The notes under the pieces: model-generated
What the model saw: the letters and a program-made list of their open reading frames with translations, nothing else
The model's database searches: none
Told to the model about the DNA's origin: nothing
Position numbers and translations under genes: made by a program
DNA from: Lapidilactobacillus luobeiensis
GTDB lineage: Bacteria > Bacillota > Bacilli > Lactobacillales > Lactobacillaceae
DNA: 45,937 nucleotides
Assembly: GCF_024345205.1 (NCBI RefSeq)
Contig: NZ_BROC01000024.1
Location: forward strand, 1 to 45,937
Direction: 5' to 3'
Part shown: positions 24,989 to 39,113 of the stretch, piece after piece
Layout: each line of letters starts with the position of its first letter
How positions within the stretch are numbered: the stretch's first letter is position 1

Positions 24989-25207
24989 TCAATGTTGGTG
25001 CAAATTGAACTGCATGATCAATTCATGGGTCGCTTCATCAAGATTTTGATGACGATGAGCCTGTTCTTCCGAACCGTAAAAACTTAGAAACTTCTTGCCA
25101 TCTTGCTCGATCCGACCAATAAAATGACCTTGACCGGTTTCCAATTGCCAATGGTGCTCATCCTGGTCGACCAAACGGATCTCGACAGGGCGTGTTGCTT
25201 TTGTCAT
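24989..25207 (-). CDS. DUF2969 family protein
   Basis: This 72-residue, charged, soluble protein has no membrane segment; from memory it matches DUF2969, a small family of Lactobacillales found next to yidD and rodA. Function is unknown. AAAGGAG precedes the ATG and it starts three bases after the yidD stop codon, so it is surely cotranscribed with it. Confidence 0.8.
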   Translation of the reverse strand: MTKATRPVEIRLVDQDEHHWQLETGQGHFIGRIEQDGKKFLSFYGSEEQAHRHQNLDEATHELIMQFNLHQH

Positions 25208-25210
25208 ACG

Positions 25211-25516
25211 CTACTCCTTTGACTGCATTTTGTCAGGGTGAAATTTCGCCGCGATGATCTCATCCTCAAATAGTTCTGGATGAGGGTGGCGCCGCAAACT
25301 AAAGTGATCAGGGACTGGATCGAAGCCACCACGAACGAAGGGATTACACCGCAGGATCCGGGCGATCCCCATCAGTGTTCCCTTTAACGCGCCGTGTTGC
25401 GTCAACGCCGTCACCATATAACTAGAACAAGTGGGATAATAGCGACAATGCGGCCGTGATAATGGCGAGATATATCGCTGATAAAAGCGCACCAAGCCGA
25501 TCAGAAATCGCCGCAT
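25211..25516 (-). CDS. yidD: Membrane protein insertion efficiency factor YidD
   Basis: This 101-residue protein has the YidD signature [19 protein letters not shown] near the N-terminus and the core [17 protein letters not shown]. The family helps insert membrane proteins with YidC. It binds the membrane by an amphipathic N-terminus rather than a full membrane segment. AAGGGAG precedes the ATG. It lies between the EpuA-like and DUF2969 genes in the same leftward operon. Confidence 0.95.
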   Translation of the reverse strand: MRRFLIGLVRFYQRYISPLSRPHCRYYPTCSSYMVTALTQHGALKGTLMGIARILRCNPFVRGGFDPVPDHFSLRRHPHPELFEDEIIAAKFHPDKMQSKE

Positions 25517-25535
25517 AACGTCACTCCCTTCAAAA

Positions 25536-25721
25536 CTAACGTAAAAAGTCTAACACATGCTGCCAAGTTTGGGGCGAAAAGACCTGAAAAGGATTTCCTT
25601 TTCCAGAGATCCCGTAGCCGATCACACTCCCCACCAGTAGCGCGATCACCATGATCAAAAGGGTGATTCCGATATAGCGCAAGCCTGAAAACACATGTTT
25701 TTTATCTACTCTAAATTTCAA
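25536..25721 (-). CDS. Small membrane protein, EpuA-like
   Basis: This 61-residue protein has one membrane segment (about 15-38) and a short outer tail [18 protein letters not shown] that I recognise as the EpuA family. Members are often misnamed RNA polymerase beta subunit. Function is unknown. The start is TTG 25721, eight bases after GGAG, within the mbl-yidD interval; no ATG is available. Confidence 0.75.
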   Translation of the reverse strand: MKFRVDKKHVFSGLRYIGITLLIMVIALLVGSVIGYGISGKGNPFQVFSPQTWQHVLDFLR

Positions 25722-25735
25722 TCAAATCACTCCGC

Positions 25736-26725
25736 CTAGTGCTGTTGATGATGGGCAATATTATCCAGTAACATTCCCGTGCCTAACGCAACAGAATCTA
25801 GCGGATTCTCCGCTAATACGACTGGGACCTTCAATTGGTCAGAGAACAAACGATCGATCCCCTTCAAAAGCGCGCCGCCACCAGTCAACATGATCCCACG
25901 ATCAATAATATCAGCGGACAATTCTGGTGGGGTCTGTTCCAGCACTTCCTTAGCCGCCGCGACGATGTTCATCAAGCTTTCGTGCAAAGCTTGTTCGACT
26001 TCGATCGCGTCGATCGTGATCTCCTTAGGCAGACCGTCTACTAAGTCACGACCGCGAACTTCTAATGTCGCATCTTCTTCCGGTTCATAAGCAGTGCCGA
26101 TCTGTTTCTTGATCGTCTCCGCTGTTCGTTCCCCGATCAAAAGATTATGTTTCTGTTTAACGTAGTTCACAATGGCCGCGTCCATTTTGTCCCCGGCCTG
26201 TCGCAAAGAGCGGCTAGTCACGACTTCACCCATGGAGAGGACTGCGATATCACTGGTCCCGCCACCGATATCGATCACCATATTGCCTTGTGGTTTGAAA
26301 ATATCCATGCCGGCGCCTACTGCGGCCACTTTTGGTTCCAACTCCAAATAAACATTGTTGCCCCCAGCAGCTTGGGCCGCCTGAACGATCGCCTTCTGTT
26401 CAACAGAAGTGATATTAGTCGGGCAGCAGATCAAAATGTTCAATTTTGACATGAATGACTTCGCGTTCAATTTATTGATGAAATAAGTCAACATCGCCTC
26501 GGTAATATCAAAATCAGCGATCACGCCGTCTTTCAATGGACGGATCGCGCGGATATTCCCCGGTGTCCGTCCGACCATTTTATAAGCGTCCTCGCCAACG
26601 GCAACGACACTGCCATTCGTGGTATCAATGGCCACGACGGATGGTTCGTTCAAAACAATGCCCTTTCCCCGTACATTGATCAAAACATTCGCAGTCCCCA
26701 GATCGACCCCGATATCTTTAGCCAT
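25736..26725 (-). CDS. mbl: Actin-like cell-shape protein Mbl/MreB
   Basis: This 329-residue actin homologue forms membrane-bound filaments that steer the side-wall synthesis complex. The phosphate-1 motif IGVDLGTANVLI, phosphate-2 region VIDIGGGTSDIAVLS and adenosine motif GIMLTGGGALLKG are all present. Length fits Mbl/MreB. The gene lies with rodA and murA, and mreC/mreD are absent here, which fits the solitary mbl-type locus. A good promoter and GAGAGGAG precede the ATG. Confidence 0.93.
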   Translation of the reverse strand: MAKDIGVDLGTANVLINVRGKGIVLNEPSVVAIDTTNGSVVAVGEDAYKMVGRTPGNIRAIRPLKDGVIADFDITEAMLTYFINKLNAKSFMSKLNILICCPTNITSVEQKAIVQAAQAAGGNNVYLELEPKVAAVGAGMDIFKPQGNMVIDIGGGTSDIAVLSMGEVVTSRSLRQAGDKMDAAIVNYVKQKHNLLIGERTAETIKKQIGTAYEPEEDATLEVRGRDLVDGLPKEITIDAIEVEQALHESLMNIVAAAKEVLEQTPPELSADIIDRGIMLTGGGALLKGIDRLFSDQLKVPVVLAENPLDSVALGTGMLLDNIAHHQQH

Positions 26726-26756
26726 AATTGTTGCTCCTCTCGCTATTCACTGAAAA

Positions 26757-26785
26757 ATTATATCACATTTATGAAGTCCAACCAA
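26757..26785 (-). promoter_or_regulatory. Promoter of the mbl operon
   Basis: On the minus strand TTGGTT (26780-26785), a 17-base spacer, TATAAT (26757-26762), 32 bases before the mbl start. Confidence 0.7.
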
Positions 26786-26950
26786 GACGCCAACGGCAGC
26801 CAGCGTCAAAGTTTAGAGAATATTCAGAATTGTCACGACGATCATGCTCGCCGCTTGAAACTGACCGTTCTGGACCTTGATCTTTATGGGCGACCAGCCC
26901 TTGGATAAATCTTACTTGATTAGCGCAAAATAATGACCAGCCCGCCAAAA

Positions 26951-26982
26951 ACGGGCGTTAGAGTCCTATTGGCTCACGCCCG
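26951..26982 (-). terminator. Terminator of murA
   Basis: CGGGCGT and ACGCCCG form a stem followed on the minus strand by five T, 55 bases after the murA stop. The remaining bases up to the mbl promoter show nothing else I can name. Confidence 0.7.
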
Positions 26983-27036
26983 ATCAGTTTATCCTGTTAT
27001 TTAGATGATTTTATTTGTCCCACTTTGTCGATCAGC

Positions 27037-28338
27037 TCACAGCGCATTCAAAATTGGCCGCTCTTCGCCGTTCTCATCCACATCACTGCGGCGGATATCA
27101 GCGCCAAGACGACTTAATTTCTGATGCAACAAATAATAGCCCCGATCCAAATATTGCAACTGGCCGACTCTTGTCTCGCCTTCAGCGACTAAACCAGCCA
27201 AGACTAACGCCGCCGCCGCGCGCAGATCCGTCGCCTCAACTTGGGCCCCGCGCAGATCGGCTTTGCCATGCAACAATAAGGTATTGCCTTCGATCTCAAA
27301 ATCAGCGTTCATTCGGCGCAATTCGTTCATATGCATGAACCGATTTTCGAAGACGGTCTCATTCATCACGCTGACCCCATCAGCCATCAATTGCGCCACA
27401 GTCATCTGTGGTTGTAGATCCGTGGGAAAGCCAGGATGAGGCAAAGTCTTAACATTGACCGGCCGTAAATGCGTTGGCCCCTCGACCAAAATACCGTCAT
27501 CACGTTCGGTGATCGTCACACCCATCTCGGTCAATTTTGAGATCAAGGGACGATTATGATGACCGATCGCGTTTTTGATCAAGACCTTGCCGTGAGTGAT
27601 CGCCGCCGCGACCATCATCGTGCCCGCCTCGATCCGATCTTGAACGACCTGATGGCTAGTACCGTGAAGGCTTTTCACACCAACGATCTTGATCGTCTCA
27701 GTCCCGGCACCACTGATGTGAGCGCCCATTTCACTAAGCATGATCGCCAAATCAACGATCTCCGGTTCACGGGCAGCATTTTCAATAAAAGTGGTCCCTT
27801 CCGCCAAAGTCGCCGCCAACATAATATTTTCTGTGGCGCCAACGCTAGGAAAGTCCAAATAAATATCCGCGCCGATCAATTTGGTCGCGCGCGCTTCGAT
27901 ATAACCGCCATTTTGGGTGATCCGCGCCCCTAATTGTCGCAAGCCTTTTAGATGCAAGTCGATCGGCCGGGAACCGATCGCGCAACCACCTGGCATTGCT
28001 ACCTTCGCCACACCCAGCCGTGCCAATAATGGTCCCAAAACAATGATCGAGGCCCGCATCTGCGAGACTAATTCAAAAGGCGCTTCATGGGTCAAACTAC
28101 CACTGGCATCGATCTGTAACTTTTGTTGAGTCTGATCAAAACCAACTTGGGCCGCCAAAGACTCCAAAACCGAGGTCATGGTGAAAACATCAGCCAAGAT
28201 CGGTACGTCCTCGATCTCTGTGACCCCACTTGTCGCCAATAGACTGGCCGCCATGATCGGTAGAATGGCATTTTTCGCGCCATCGATCATGACGGTACCT
28301 TCAAGCCGATGACCGCCATGAATAATGATCTCTTCCAT
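27037..28338 (-). CDS. murA: UDP-N-acetylglucosamine 1-carboxyvinyltransferase MurA
   Basis: This 433-residue cytosolic enzyme moves enolpyruvate from PEP to UDP-GlcNAc, the first step of peptidoglycan synthesis. The catalytic cysteine (the fosfomycin target) is C119 in [11 protein letters not shown], and K22-N23 bind substrate. The length is typical of Gram-positive MurA. AAGGAG precedes the ATG. It follows the DUF1146 gene on the same strand and ends at its own terminator before mbl. Confidence 0.95.
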   Translation of the reverse strand: MEEIIIHGGHRLEGTVMIDGAKNAILPIMAASLLATSGVTEIEDVPILADVFTMTSVLESLAAQVGFDQTQQKLQIDASGSLTHEAPFELVSQMRASIIVLGPLLARLGVAKVAMPGGCAIGSRPIDLHLKGLRQLGARITQNGGYIEARATKLIGADIYLDFPSVGATENIMLAATLAEGTTFIENAAREPEIVDLAIMLSEMGAHISGAGTETIKIVGVKSLHGTSHQVVQDRIEAGTMMVAAAITHGKVLIKNAIGHHNRPLISKLTEMGVTITERDDGILVEGPTHLRPVNVKTLPHPGFPTDLQPQMTVAQLMADGVSVMNETVFENRFMHMNELRRMNADFEIEGNTLLLHGKADLRGAQVEATDLRAAAALVLAGLVAEGETRVGQLQYLDRGYYLLHQKLSRLGADIRRSDVDENGEERPILNAL

Positions 28339-28356
28339 AAAAACTCCTTATTTAGC

Positions 28357-28587
28357 TTAAAGTCCAAAGAAAATAGAACTCAGATTGTTGATGATCGATA
28401 GTAGGAAAGAACTCCCGCCAAAACCAATGGCGATCGCCAATAAGAGACGGAGTAACCGTGCTTTGCCTTCTTGATGGCTGTGTAGAAAAACATCGAAACG
28501 AATCACGTCGAGTACCTGATAGCTCAAATAGATAAACGCTAAGTGACACAAGATCGTAAATAATGCTGTTATTGTTACCGAACTCAT
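28357..28587 (-). CDS. DUF1146 (YwzB-like) small membrane protein
   Basis: This 76-residue protein has two membrane segments (about 5-28 and 45-70). From memory it matches DUF1146/YwzB, encoded just downstream of the atp operon in many Firmicutes. Function is unknown. AGGAGG precedes the ATG and murA follows 18 bases after the stop codon. Confidence 0.8.
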   Translation of the reverse strand: MSSVTITALFTILCHLAFIYLSYQVLDVIRFDVFLHSHQEGKARLLRLLLAIAIGFGGSSFLLSIINNLSSIFFGL

Positions 28588-28690
28588 GATGTGCCTCCTA
28601 TTTAGTTATACATCTCAGTCTATCATATTTAAGCGGCGATCAGCGTTTTTTTTACTCTTTTTCAAGTAAACTCATTTACAGCTGTCATCA

Positions 28691-29347
28691 TCAAAATGAA
28701 TAATGATGTTTCAATGAAGGCACGATATGCCGATCCGACCAACCGATCACAAAGCCTTGGATCGTCAATGCCAAAAGCGTCCCGATCCCGATCGTCGTCA
28801 ACTGACCGGTGATCAACCAGCATCCCAGCATCACCAAGACCGGCGGCGTATAACTGATCAATTGACCCCAACCAGCAGAACCGTGAAGATATTGGAAACG
28901 TAAGAGATAGGCCAATTCGTCATTAGGATGTTGGATCACATTAGCACGTTGATAGATCGAAACACCAACGGCTACCCCAAATAATCCAGTTAAATTCACG
29001 AGCAGACGCAGGGGTAAAGGCAATTGGTCCAATTGTAAAGGCTGATACAACCAGGCGAAGAAATTGACCAAATAACTAAATGGTAATGAGAAAATCAAAT
29101 TTGAAATGAACATCCGAGCATCAAAGCGCCGCAATAGAAATTGATTCGCGATCGTGACCAACAATGCATAACCAAACAAAGTCGTGCCATAAGAAATATG
29201 TAAGGCGTCGGCTAAATTGACCCCCGATGCTGTCCATACTGCACTGCCAAGATTACTATTGATCATCAAGGCGTTCGCCGCCGCGTCCAGAACTAAACCT
29301 AATACTAGAAATCCCAATCGTTTTTTGAAACTAATTTGTGCTTGCAC
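28691..29347 (-). CDS. YczE/YitT-type multispan membrane protein
   Basis: This integral membrane protein of about 218 residues has five or six membrane segments. The start FKKRLGFLVLGLVLDAAANALMI and SNLGSAVWTASG resemble the YczE/YyaS group, whose function is largely unknown. I chose GTG 29347, seven bases after AGGGTAGG. A longer frame back to TTG 29407 has no ribosome site. It stands between DUF1146 and atpC, where an unrelated gene often does not occur, so it may be a local insertion. Confidence 0.7.
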   Translation of the reverse strand: MQAQISFKKRLGFLVLGLVLDAAANALMINSNLGSAVWTASGVNLADALHISYGTTLFGYALLVTIANQFLLRRFDARMFISNLIFSLPFSYLVNFFAWLYQPLQLDQLPLPLRLLVNLTGLFGVAVGVSIYQRANVIQHPNDELAYLLRFQYLHGSAGWGQLISYTPPVLVMLGCWLITGQLTTIGIGTLLALTIQGFVIGWSDRHIVPSLKHHYSF

Positions 29348-29444
29348 GCCCAAACCTACCCTATTTATTTTCAGTCGTTTATCTTGCTCGGCTCTCGTCA
29401 AAAACAAACATTCGAATAGGTTCAGTTTACCCTATTTGCGCCCA

Positions 29445-29476
29445 TAAAAAAAGGTCGAGCAAGCTCGACCTTAAAA
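29445..29476 (-). terminator. Terminator of the atp operon
   Basis: AAGGTCGAGC and GCTCGACCTT form a perfect ten-base stem with a T run on the minus strand, 25 bases after atpC. Confidence 0.9.
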
Positions 29477-29498
29477 CAAAACGATTTGACATCACTAT

Positions 29499-29936
29499 CT
29501 AAAAGCGACGATGTTTTGAGACATTGATCCGGTTGATCGCCCGATTCAAAGCAACTTGGGCACGTTGCACTTCATCGATATCATGCTGCGCTTCTGCAGC
29601 CTTGATTTCTTTTTGGGCCCGTTCGCGCGCAGTTTCGGCCCGTTTCAGGTCGATATCCCGCGCACGTTCCGCGCTATCCGCAACGATCGAAGCAACGTTA
29701 TCATTGACCTCAAGGAAACCACCATTGACTGCGACCGCATCTTCATGATCAGGGTTGTCCGTGCGTTTGACCCGAACTTCCCCAATTTTCAAAGGCGCGA
29801 TGATCGGTTCGTGGTTCGCCATGATCCCTAGATCACCGTCAACGGCGCAGGCCACTAACATAGTTGCATGGTGATCGTAGACCAAACCATCTGGCGTTAC
29901 AATATTAACTGTCAACACTTTCTGTGAAGTTGCCAT
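29499..29936 (-). CDS. atpC: F1Fo ATP synthase epsilon subunit
   Basis: This 145-residue subunit sits in the F1 central stalk, coupling rotation and damping ATP hydrolysis. The N-terminal beta-barrel (VNIVTPDGLVYD, AVNGGFLEV) and the C-terminal helical hairpin with RAQVALNRAINRINV are present. It is the last gene of the operon atpBEFHAGDC and follows atpD after 13 bases. Confidence 0.95.
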   Translation of the reverse strand: MATSQKVLTVNIVTPDGLVYDHHATMLVACAVDGDLGIMANHEPIIAPLKIGEVRVKRTDNPDHEDAVAVNGGFLEVNDNVASIVADSAERARDIDLKRAETARERAQKEIKAAEAQHDIDEVQRAQVALNRAINRINVSKHRRF

Positions 29937-29949
29937 TGCTCACGCCTCC

Positions 29950-32326
<2,377 letters not shown>

Positions 32327-32380
32327 TTACTTCACCACTCCTTTGCTCACTAAATCGAAAATCCAATATTCCTATTCCAA

Positions 32381-34459
<2,079 letters not shown>

Positions 34460-34479
<20 letters not shown>

Positions 34480-34990
34480 TCGTCAACCCCTTAATGTAAG
34501 CGTCGATCAATGTCTGTTGATCTGTGGCATCTAAGTCCTTTTTGATCAGTGATTCCGCAATATCGATCGCGATCTGTCCCACTTGAGCGCGGGCACTATT
34601 GAGCGCTTCGGTCCGAACTTGATCCGCATCTGAATGCGCCTTGTCCTTGACATGTGCAGCCTCGGTCTGGGCGTCAGAAACGATCTGATCACGACGCTTT
34701 TCACCATTTTCTTTTGCGGTATTTACAATCTGGATTGCTTCAGCTTTAGAGTTCTTTAATTCTGCTTGGCGTTTTGCGGCCATTTCTTCAGCTTTTGCAC
34801 GTGAATCAGCTGCACCATCAAGATCATCGGAGATTTTTTTCTGCCGATCATCCATCATCTTAACAACTGGTTTCCAAGCAAAAATCTTGAGCAAAATCAG
34901 TAATAGAATAAAAGCTATGATCAGAACAAGCGAGTCGCCCAAACTACCATCTTGGGTAGCCTTGGCAGCAATAATTAATCCATTTGCCAT
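34460..34990 (-). CDS. atpF: F1Fo ATP synthase b subunit
   Basis: This 176-residue peripheral stalk subunit has one N-terminal membrane segment (about 17-37) and a long charged helix for dimerisation (about 45-165). ATG 34990 is the likely start. A TTG two codons earlier is closer to GGAGGGAG (spacing five), so the exact N-terminus is open. It lies 51 bases after atpE and overlaps atpH. Confidence 0.94.
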
Positions 34991-35041
34991 GAACAACGCT
35001 CCCTCCTAATCTAATAAAAAACGTCTCTTGCAGTTTGTTTA

Positions 35042-35257
35042 TCAGACAAAAAGGATGATGAAGGCAACAACGACTGCTAAGATAGGAACCGCTTCGATCA
35101 AGGCAACACCAATGATCATCGTGCTCCGGATCTCACCAGCGATCTCGGGTTGGCGAGCCATACTTTCAATAGCTTTAGAAATAACCTTTGAGTTACCATA
35201 GGCAGTAGCTAAGGCAGCAAGACCTGCGGCAATAGCAGCAGCGACATATTTAGTCAT
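35042..35257 (-). CDS. atpE: F1Fo ATP synthase c subunit
   Basis: This 71-residue hairpin of two membrane helices forms the rotor ring. The polar loop is ARQPE (R35-Q36-P37) and the ion-binding carboxylate is E55 in [11 protein letters not shown]. The glutamine in helix 1 and the serine after the glutamate that mark sodium-binding rings are absent, so the ring should carry protons. AGGAGG precedes the ATG. Confidence 0.97.
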   Translation of the reverse strand: MTKYVAAAIAAGLAALATAYGNSKVISKAIESMARQPEIAGEIRSTMIIGVALIEAVPILAVVVAFIILFV

Positions 35258-35287
35258 TTTGTAAATTCCTCCTAGTTTGTTAAAACT

Positions 35288-36007
35288 TTATTCTCGGGTA
35301 ATTTTACGCGAGAAGTAAACACAAGTCAGAGTGGCGAAGATATAAGCTTGCACCGCACCGATAAAGACAGAGAACCCTTGCCAAATCATCATCATTGGAA
35401 TCGCCGCGACAGTCCCAAGTATGCCAGACAAGCCAGCACCTTGAGTCATCATGACTAATAATCCAATCAATACTTCACCAGCAAAAATATTACCGTAAAG
35501 ACGTAATGATAAAGTCAGGAAATTGGTAAACTCTTCAATCAAGTTCATCGGTAACATGAACCCGACCGGACGAGCGAAATTGCCTAGATATCCTTTGAGA
35601 CCATATTTCTCCGCACCATAGTAGTGTGCTAAAACCAAGGACATCAAAGCGAGTGGCATCGTCACCATTGGGTCAGCCGTTGGTGATTTTGTGAAAGTAA
35701 AGCCATTGACTTTGATTTCAAGAAACAATCCTAAGACGTTCGAAACGAGCAAGAATAGGAATAAAACAAAAATATAGAAGTAAAACGGTTTGCCCTCATC
35801 ACCAGGCATAATGGATTTAACGATACCATTACTAAAATCAATCAAATACTCTAACACATTTTGGCGTTTACCCGGCCTCATCGTTAACTTCCGTGATAGG
35901 AAGAAAACAAGGAAGAAGACTACCAGTGCCGTTAAAATGATTGAAAGGCAGTTGGCCACATTAAATGTAAGTCCTAAAAAAGTTAGGTATTGATATTTAT
36001 TCTCCAA
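35288..36007 (-). CDS. atpB: F1Fo ATP synthase a subunit
   Basis: This 239-residue membrane subunit forms the proton half-channels against the c ring. The essential arginine lies in LTLSLRLYGNIFAGE, and FSVFIGAVQAYIFATLTCVYF near the C-terminus is typical. The start is TTG 36007, seven bases after AAGGAGG. A longer open frame to 36028 would contain the ribosome site inside it and is rejected. No atpI gene stands upstream. Confidence 0.95.
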   Translation of the reverse strand: MENKYQYLTFLGLTFNVANCLSIILTALVVFFLVFFLSRKLTMRPGKRQNVLEYLIDFSNGIVKSIMPGDEGKPFYFYIFVLFLFLLVSNVLGLFLEIKVNGFTFTKSPTADPMVTMPLALMSLVLAHYYGAEKYGLKGYLGNFARPVGFMLPMNLIEEFTNFLTLSLRLYGNIFAGEVLIGLLVMMTQGAGLSGILGTVAAIPMMMIWQGFSVFIGAVQAYIFATLTCVYFSRKITRE

Positions 36008-36106
36008 AGCGCGCCTCCTTCCCAACATTCTATGAATCCCGGCAAGTCAAGCTTGACGGTAATACTGTGTTCAGCCTCTAAACCATGTTCAGAAAACACA
36101 ACCTTC

Positions 36107-36135
36107 ATACTACCACCAGCAAAAATAAAATTCAA
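36107..36135 (-). promoter_or_regulatory. Promoter of the atp operon
   Basis: On the minus strand TTGAAT (36130-36135), a 17-base spacer ending TGG, TAGTAT (36107-36112): a -35 with extended -10. The leader to atpB is about 95 bases. Confidence 0.65.
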
Positions 36136-36174
36136 AGAAAAGTTGGACTTGTAAGGGCTTTATCGAACAAAGCC

Positions 36175-36804
36175 TTATTTTGTGCCGAATAGACGGTCCC
36201 CGGCATCACCAAGTCCTGGGGTGATATATCCAGTTTCCGTTAATTTATCATCCAAAGCCGCCGCGTAAATATCTACATCAGGATGGGCATCCTGAACGGC
36301 TTTTACCCCTTCAGGCGCCGCGACCAAAACAACTAAACGCATACTTTTAGCACCGCGGGCTTTTAAAGCTTCGATAGCCATATTCGCGGAACCGCCTGTT
36401 GCCAGCATTGGATCGACGATAAACAAGATACGCTGATCGATATCAGGTGGCATCTTAACGAAATACTCATGTGGTTCCAAAGTCTTCTCATCACGATACA
36501 TCCCGATATGACCAACTTTTGCTGCTGGGATCAATTCCAAAACACCGTCGACCATGCCTAAGCCGGCGCGGAGGATCGGAACGACAGCCAGTTTTTTACC
36601 AGCCAATTGTTTTTGCACGGTTTTTCCCATTGGTGTTTCGATCTCAACATCAGTCAAGGGCAGATCGCGGGTGATCTCATAGACCATCAATTCCGCTATC
36701 TCGTTGGCCACCTCACGAAAAACCTTTGTACCCGTCGACTTATCACGAATGATCGTTAACTTGTGTTGAATCAACGGATGATTCAAAACCGTAAACTTTC
36801 CCAT
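36175..36804 (-). CDS. upp: Uracil phosphoribosyltransferase
   Basis: This 209-residue cytosolic salvage enzyme makes UMP from uracil and PRPP. The PRPP-binding stretch [13 protein letters not shown] and the uracil-site end [18 protein letters not shown] are present. ATG 36804 follows AAAGGTGG; the longer frame to 36822 starts inside the ribosome site. It follows glyA by 68 bases, as in many Firmicutes where glyA-upp lies before atp. Confidence 0.97.
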   Translation of the reverse strand: MGKFTVLNHPLIQHKLTIIRDKSTGTKVFREVANEIAELMVYEITRDLPLTDVEIETPMGKTVQKQLAGKKLAVVPILRAGLGMVDGVLELIPAAKVGHIGMYRDEKTLEPHEYFVKMPPDIDQRILFIVDPMLATGGSANMAIEALKARGAKSMRLVVLVAAPEGVKAVQDAHPDVDIYAAALDDKLTETGYITPGLGDAGDRLFGTK

Positions 36805-36872
36805 ACTTTTGCCACCTTTCAATTTTTAAATCATATCAATGATAAGCTAGTTAGCCATAAATATCTACCTGC

Positions 36873-38111
36873 TTAGCCCCAATTTATCGGAAAACTTTCA
36901 GCAAAAGCATTGATCTCCTGATGTAACCGATTGATTGCCTGTGGCTCGTCACGTTTTTTCAAAACTTCAAGGATAAAAGTAGCGACTTGGCGAGCATCAG
37001 CTTCCTTCATTCCTCGCGTCGTGATCGCCGGTGTCCCGATCCGGATCCCCGAAGTTTTGAATGGGCCATTCTGTTCAAAGGGGATCGTGTTCTTATTCAA
37101 CGTGATCTGAACCGAGTCCATCAACTCTTGAATATCCCGACCGAACAAACCTGTCCCCGTCACATCCAATAACAACAAGTGATTGTCAGTCCCACCAGAA
37201 ACCAAACGCAACGTTGGATCCGCGTTAAAGACCGCTGCCATGGCCTGCGCGTTCTTGATGATCTGGGCCGCGTAATCTTTAAACTCTGGCTGCAGATCCT
37301 CTCCAAACGCGATCGCTTTGGCGGCGATCACGTGCTCCAATGGGCCACCTTGAGTCCCGGGGAAAACTGCCGAATTGAGTTTCTTGGCATATTTTGCTTT
37401 GGCCAGGATCAAACCACCTCGAGGCCCCCGTAAAGTCTTATGTGTCGTGGACGTCACCACATCACAATAAGGCACTGGATTAGGATGTACCCCAGCCGCG
37501 ACCAGTCCGGCGATATGCGCCATGTCGACCATCAATAATGCGCCGACTTCATCGGCGATCCGGCGAAATTCCGCAAAGTCGATCGTCCGACTGTAAGCTG
37601 AAGCGCCGGCGACGATCAATTTAGGCCGCACTTTTTTGGCCTGGGCCATGATCGCTTCATAATCCAATTGCTCAGTCTCAGGATCGACCCCATAACTATG
37701 GAATTCATAAGTCTGACCACTAAAATTGACCGGTGAACCATGCGTCAAGTGACCACCCGCGGTCAGATCCATTCCTAAAACACGATCACCCGGCTGTAAC
37801 AAGGCGCGGTAAGTCGCCTCATTTGCTTGCGAACCGGAATGGGGTTGCACATTCGCGTACTCAGCACCAAACAATTTTTTTGCGCGCGCGATCGCGATCT
37901 CCTCGACCTGATCGATATACTCACAGCCACCATAAAAGCGATGGCCAGGATACCCTTCCGCATATTTATTAGTTAACACACTGCCTTGCGCGTACCGGAC
38001 CGCCTCAGAAACCACATTTTCTGAAGCAATCAGCTCGATATTCTGTCGCTGGCGTTGCTCTTCACGATGAATCGCCGCCCAAACTTCTTGATCTTTTTCA
38101 ATAAAATCCAA
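36873..38111 (-). CDS. glyA: Serine hydroxymethyltransferase
   Basis: This 412-residue PLP enzyme converts serine and tetrahydrofolate to glycine and 5,10-methylene-THF. The PLP lysine is in [14 protein letters not shown], and the N-terminal [14 protein letters not shown] and [15 protein letters not shown] are diagnostic. I chose TTG 38111, six bases after AAGGAGGGG, which gives the normal family length. ATG 38135 would place the ribosome site inside the gene and lies only one base from the -10 of the promoter. Confidence 0.96.
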   Translation of the reverse strand: MDFIEKDQEVWAAIHREEQRQRQNIELIASENVVSEAVRYAQGSVLTNKYAEGYPGHRFYGGCEYIDQVEEIAIARAKKLFGAEYANVQPHSGSQANEATYRALLQPGDRVLGMDLTAGGHLTHGSPVNFSGQTYEFHSYGVDPETEQLDYEAIMAQAKKVRPKLIVAGASAYSRTIDFAEFRRIADEVGALLMVDMAHIAGLVAAGVHPNPVPYCDVVTSTTHKTLRGPRGGLILAKAKYAKKLNSAVFPGTQGGPLEHVIAAKAIAFGEDLQPEFKDYAAQIIKNAQAMAAVFNADPTLRLVSGGTDNHLLLLDVTGTGLFGRDIQELMDSVQITLNKNTIPFEQNGPFKTSGIRIGTPAITTRGMKEADARQVATFILEVLKKRDEPQAINRLHQEINAFAESFPINWG

Positions 38112-38135
38112 ACGCAACCCCTCCTTGTAATTCAT

Positions 38136-38141
38136 ATTATA
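38136..38141 (-). promoter_or_regulatory. -10 element of the glyA promoter
   Basis: TATAAT on the minus strand, 25 bases upstream of the TTG start; the -35 is weak. It supports the TTG start over the upstream ATG. Confidence 0.55.
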
Positions 38142-38169
38142 CCGATTTCCTTAAATAAGCGAAAGAAAA

Positions 38170-38199
38170 GGAACCAACGAACAAACGCTCGTTGGTCCC
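38170..38199 (-). terminator. Terminator-like hairpin between repeat copy 3 and glyA
   Basis: On the minus strand GGGACCAACGA and TCGTTGGTTCC form a stem followed by CTTTTCTTTC. No other terminator lies between it and the ywlC stop at 39114, so ywlC transcripts may run through the repeat to here. Confidence 0.6.
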
Positions 38200-38221
38200 T
38201 GCTAAACTGCTGATGGCTATA

Positions 38222-39105
38222 CTGTTCTAATATTGGCCGCGGTCTGCGTTGCATGTGGCGGGTGGGCTCGCTGTGGGCGGCTGTCTCTTTCTAATGTTGG
38301 CCGCGGTCTGCGTTGCGTGTAGCGGGCAAGCTCGCTGTGGGCGCTGTTTTAAGCCTCGCTTTGCGAGTCTTAAAATCAGGCCTTGGTCTAAGTGGCACAG
38401 CCACTAAGACCAATTTCACGGCGATCTCACCCGCCACACTCCACTCCGCCCGCTCAACCGTTTGAAGCAGATCAAGCTGCCACGCCATAGTGCCTGCTCG
38501 TGCAAACTGACAAATCTCACCGCATTTGACGACCTTGTCTAGTGGTCACAATTTCGTACAGATAGTGACATCGTAACAATCGACTTGATGATCGCCAGCA
38601 ACTCCGGTCAAACAGCTGACAGGCCTTTTCACACAAAATGAAATAGCCTCATTTTGACTGCCACACTAGCAAAAGCACTTTATTAACTGCTTCGCCAAGA
38701 TTGCAGCTAGGCGCAATTCTGCCTAGCAACCGCCTCAGGGCGTGTGGCTCTATCCAGAGTGCGAGCCGACCTGGGCAGCTTCTGAGCATTAGCCTAGCTC
38801 TTATTTTGGAAGCGTCACTTGCTTCCAGAATAAGAGCGTAGCTAAGCGGAAGAAGCTAGGTCAGCGAACACGTTTCAGCAGTGAAATTTGTCTTTGTGGC
38901 TTTGCCACTTAGACAAAGACCTGATTTTGAGACAATTCGGTCTTTGAATTGGCTCAAAACAGCGTCCACTGCGTTCTAGCCACCAAAAACGCCCTGAGGC
39001 GGTTGCGTCACCACCAAACCCAACCACACCTGCAATCAAGCGAAGTAGCAAGTGCACTTTTCAAATCGATTCAAATCTGCAAGCAAGCCAAGACCCACAA
39101 ACTTA
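38222..39105. repeat. Composite structured intergenic repeat, copy 3 (complete)
   Basis: Layout as in copy 2. Left outer stem: 38317-38330 with 38426-38439, enclosing hairpins 38347-38375 and 38383-38413. Right outer stem: 38726-38749 with 38978-39006, enclosing hairpins 38887-38915 and 38925-38959, plus the 125-bp module at 38751-38875. A block of about 65 bases at the left edge (GGCCGCGGTCTGCGTTGC and following) is duplicated in tandem. In the 38925-38959 hairpin both strands differ from copies 1 and 2, yet pairing is kept. It fills the gap between ywlC and glyA. Confidence 0.88.
38751..38875. mobile_element. 125-bp palindromic module nested in repeat copy 3
   Basis: The module lies between GTGTGGCTC and AGCAGTGAAATT, which are contiguous in copies 1 and 2, so it is an insertion. 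It folds with a 17-base stem (GCTCTTATTTTGGAAGC with GCTTCCAGAATAAGAGC, one G-T pair) at its tip and shorter stems below (AGCTTCT/AGAAGCT, GACCT/AGGTC). The stems differ from those of the module at 22684-22808 while single-stranded blocks are shared. Confidence 0.65.
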
Positions 39106-39113
39106 ACCGCCGT

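Noticed and set aside
35983-36108. Minus-strand 41-codon frame overlapping the atpB start
   Set aside because: Its ATG overlaps the -10 element TAGTAT of the atp promoter, so transcripts should begin after it.
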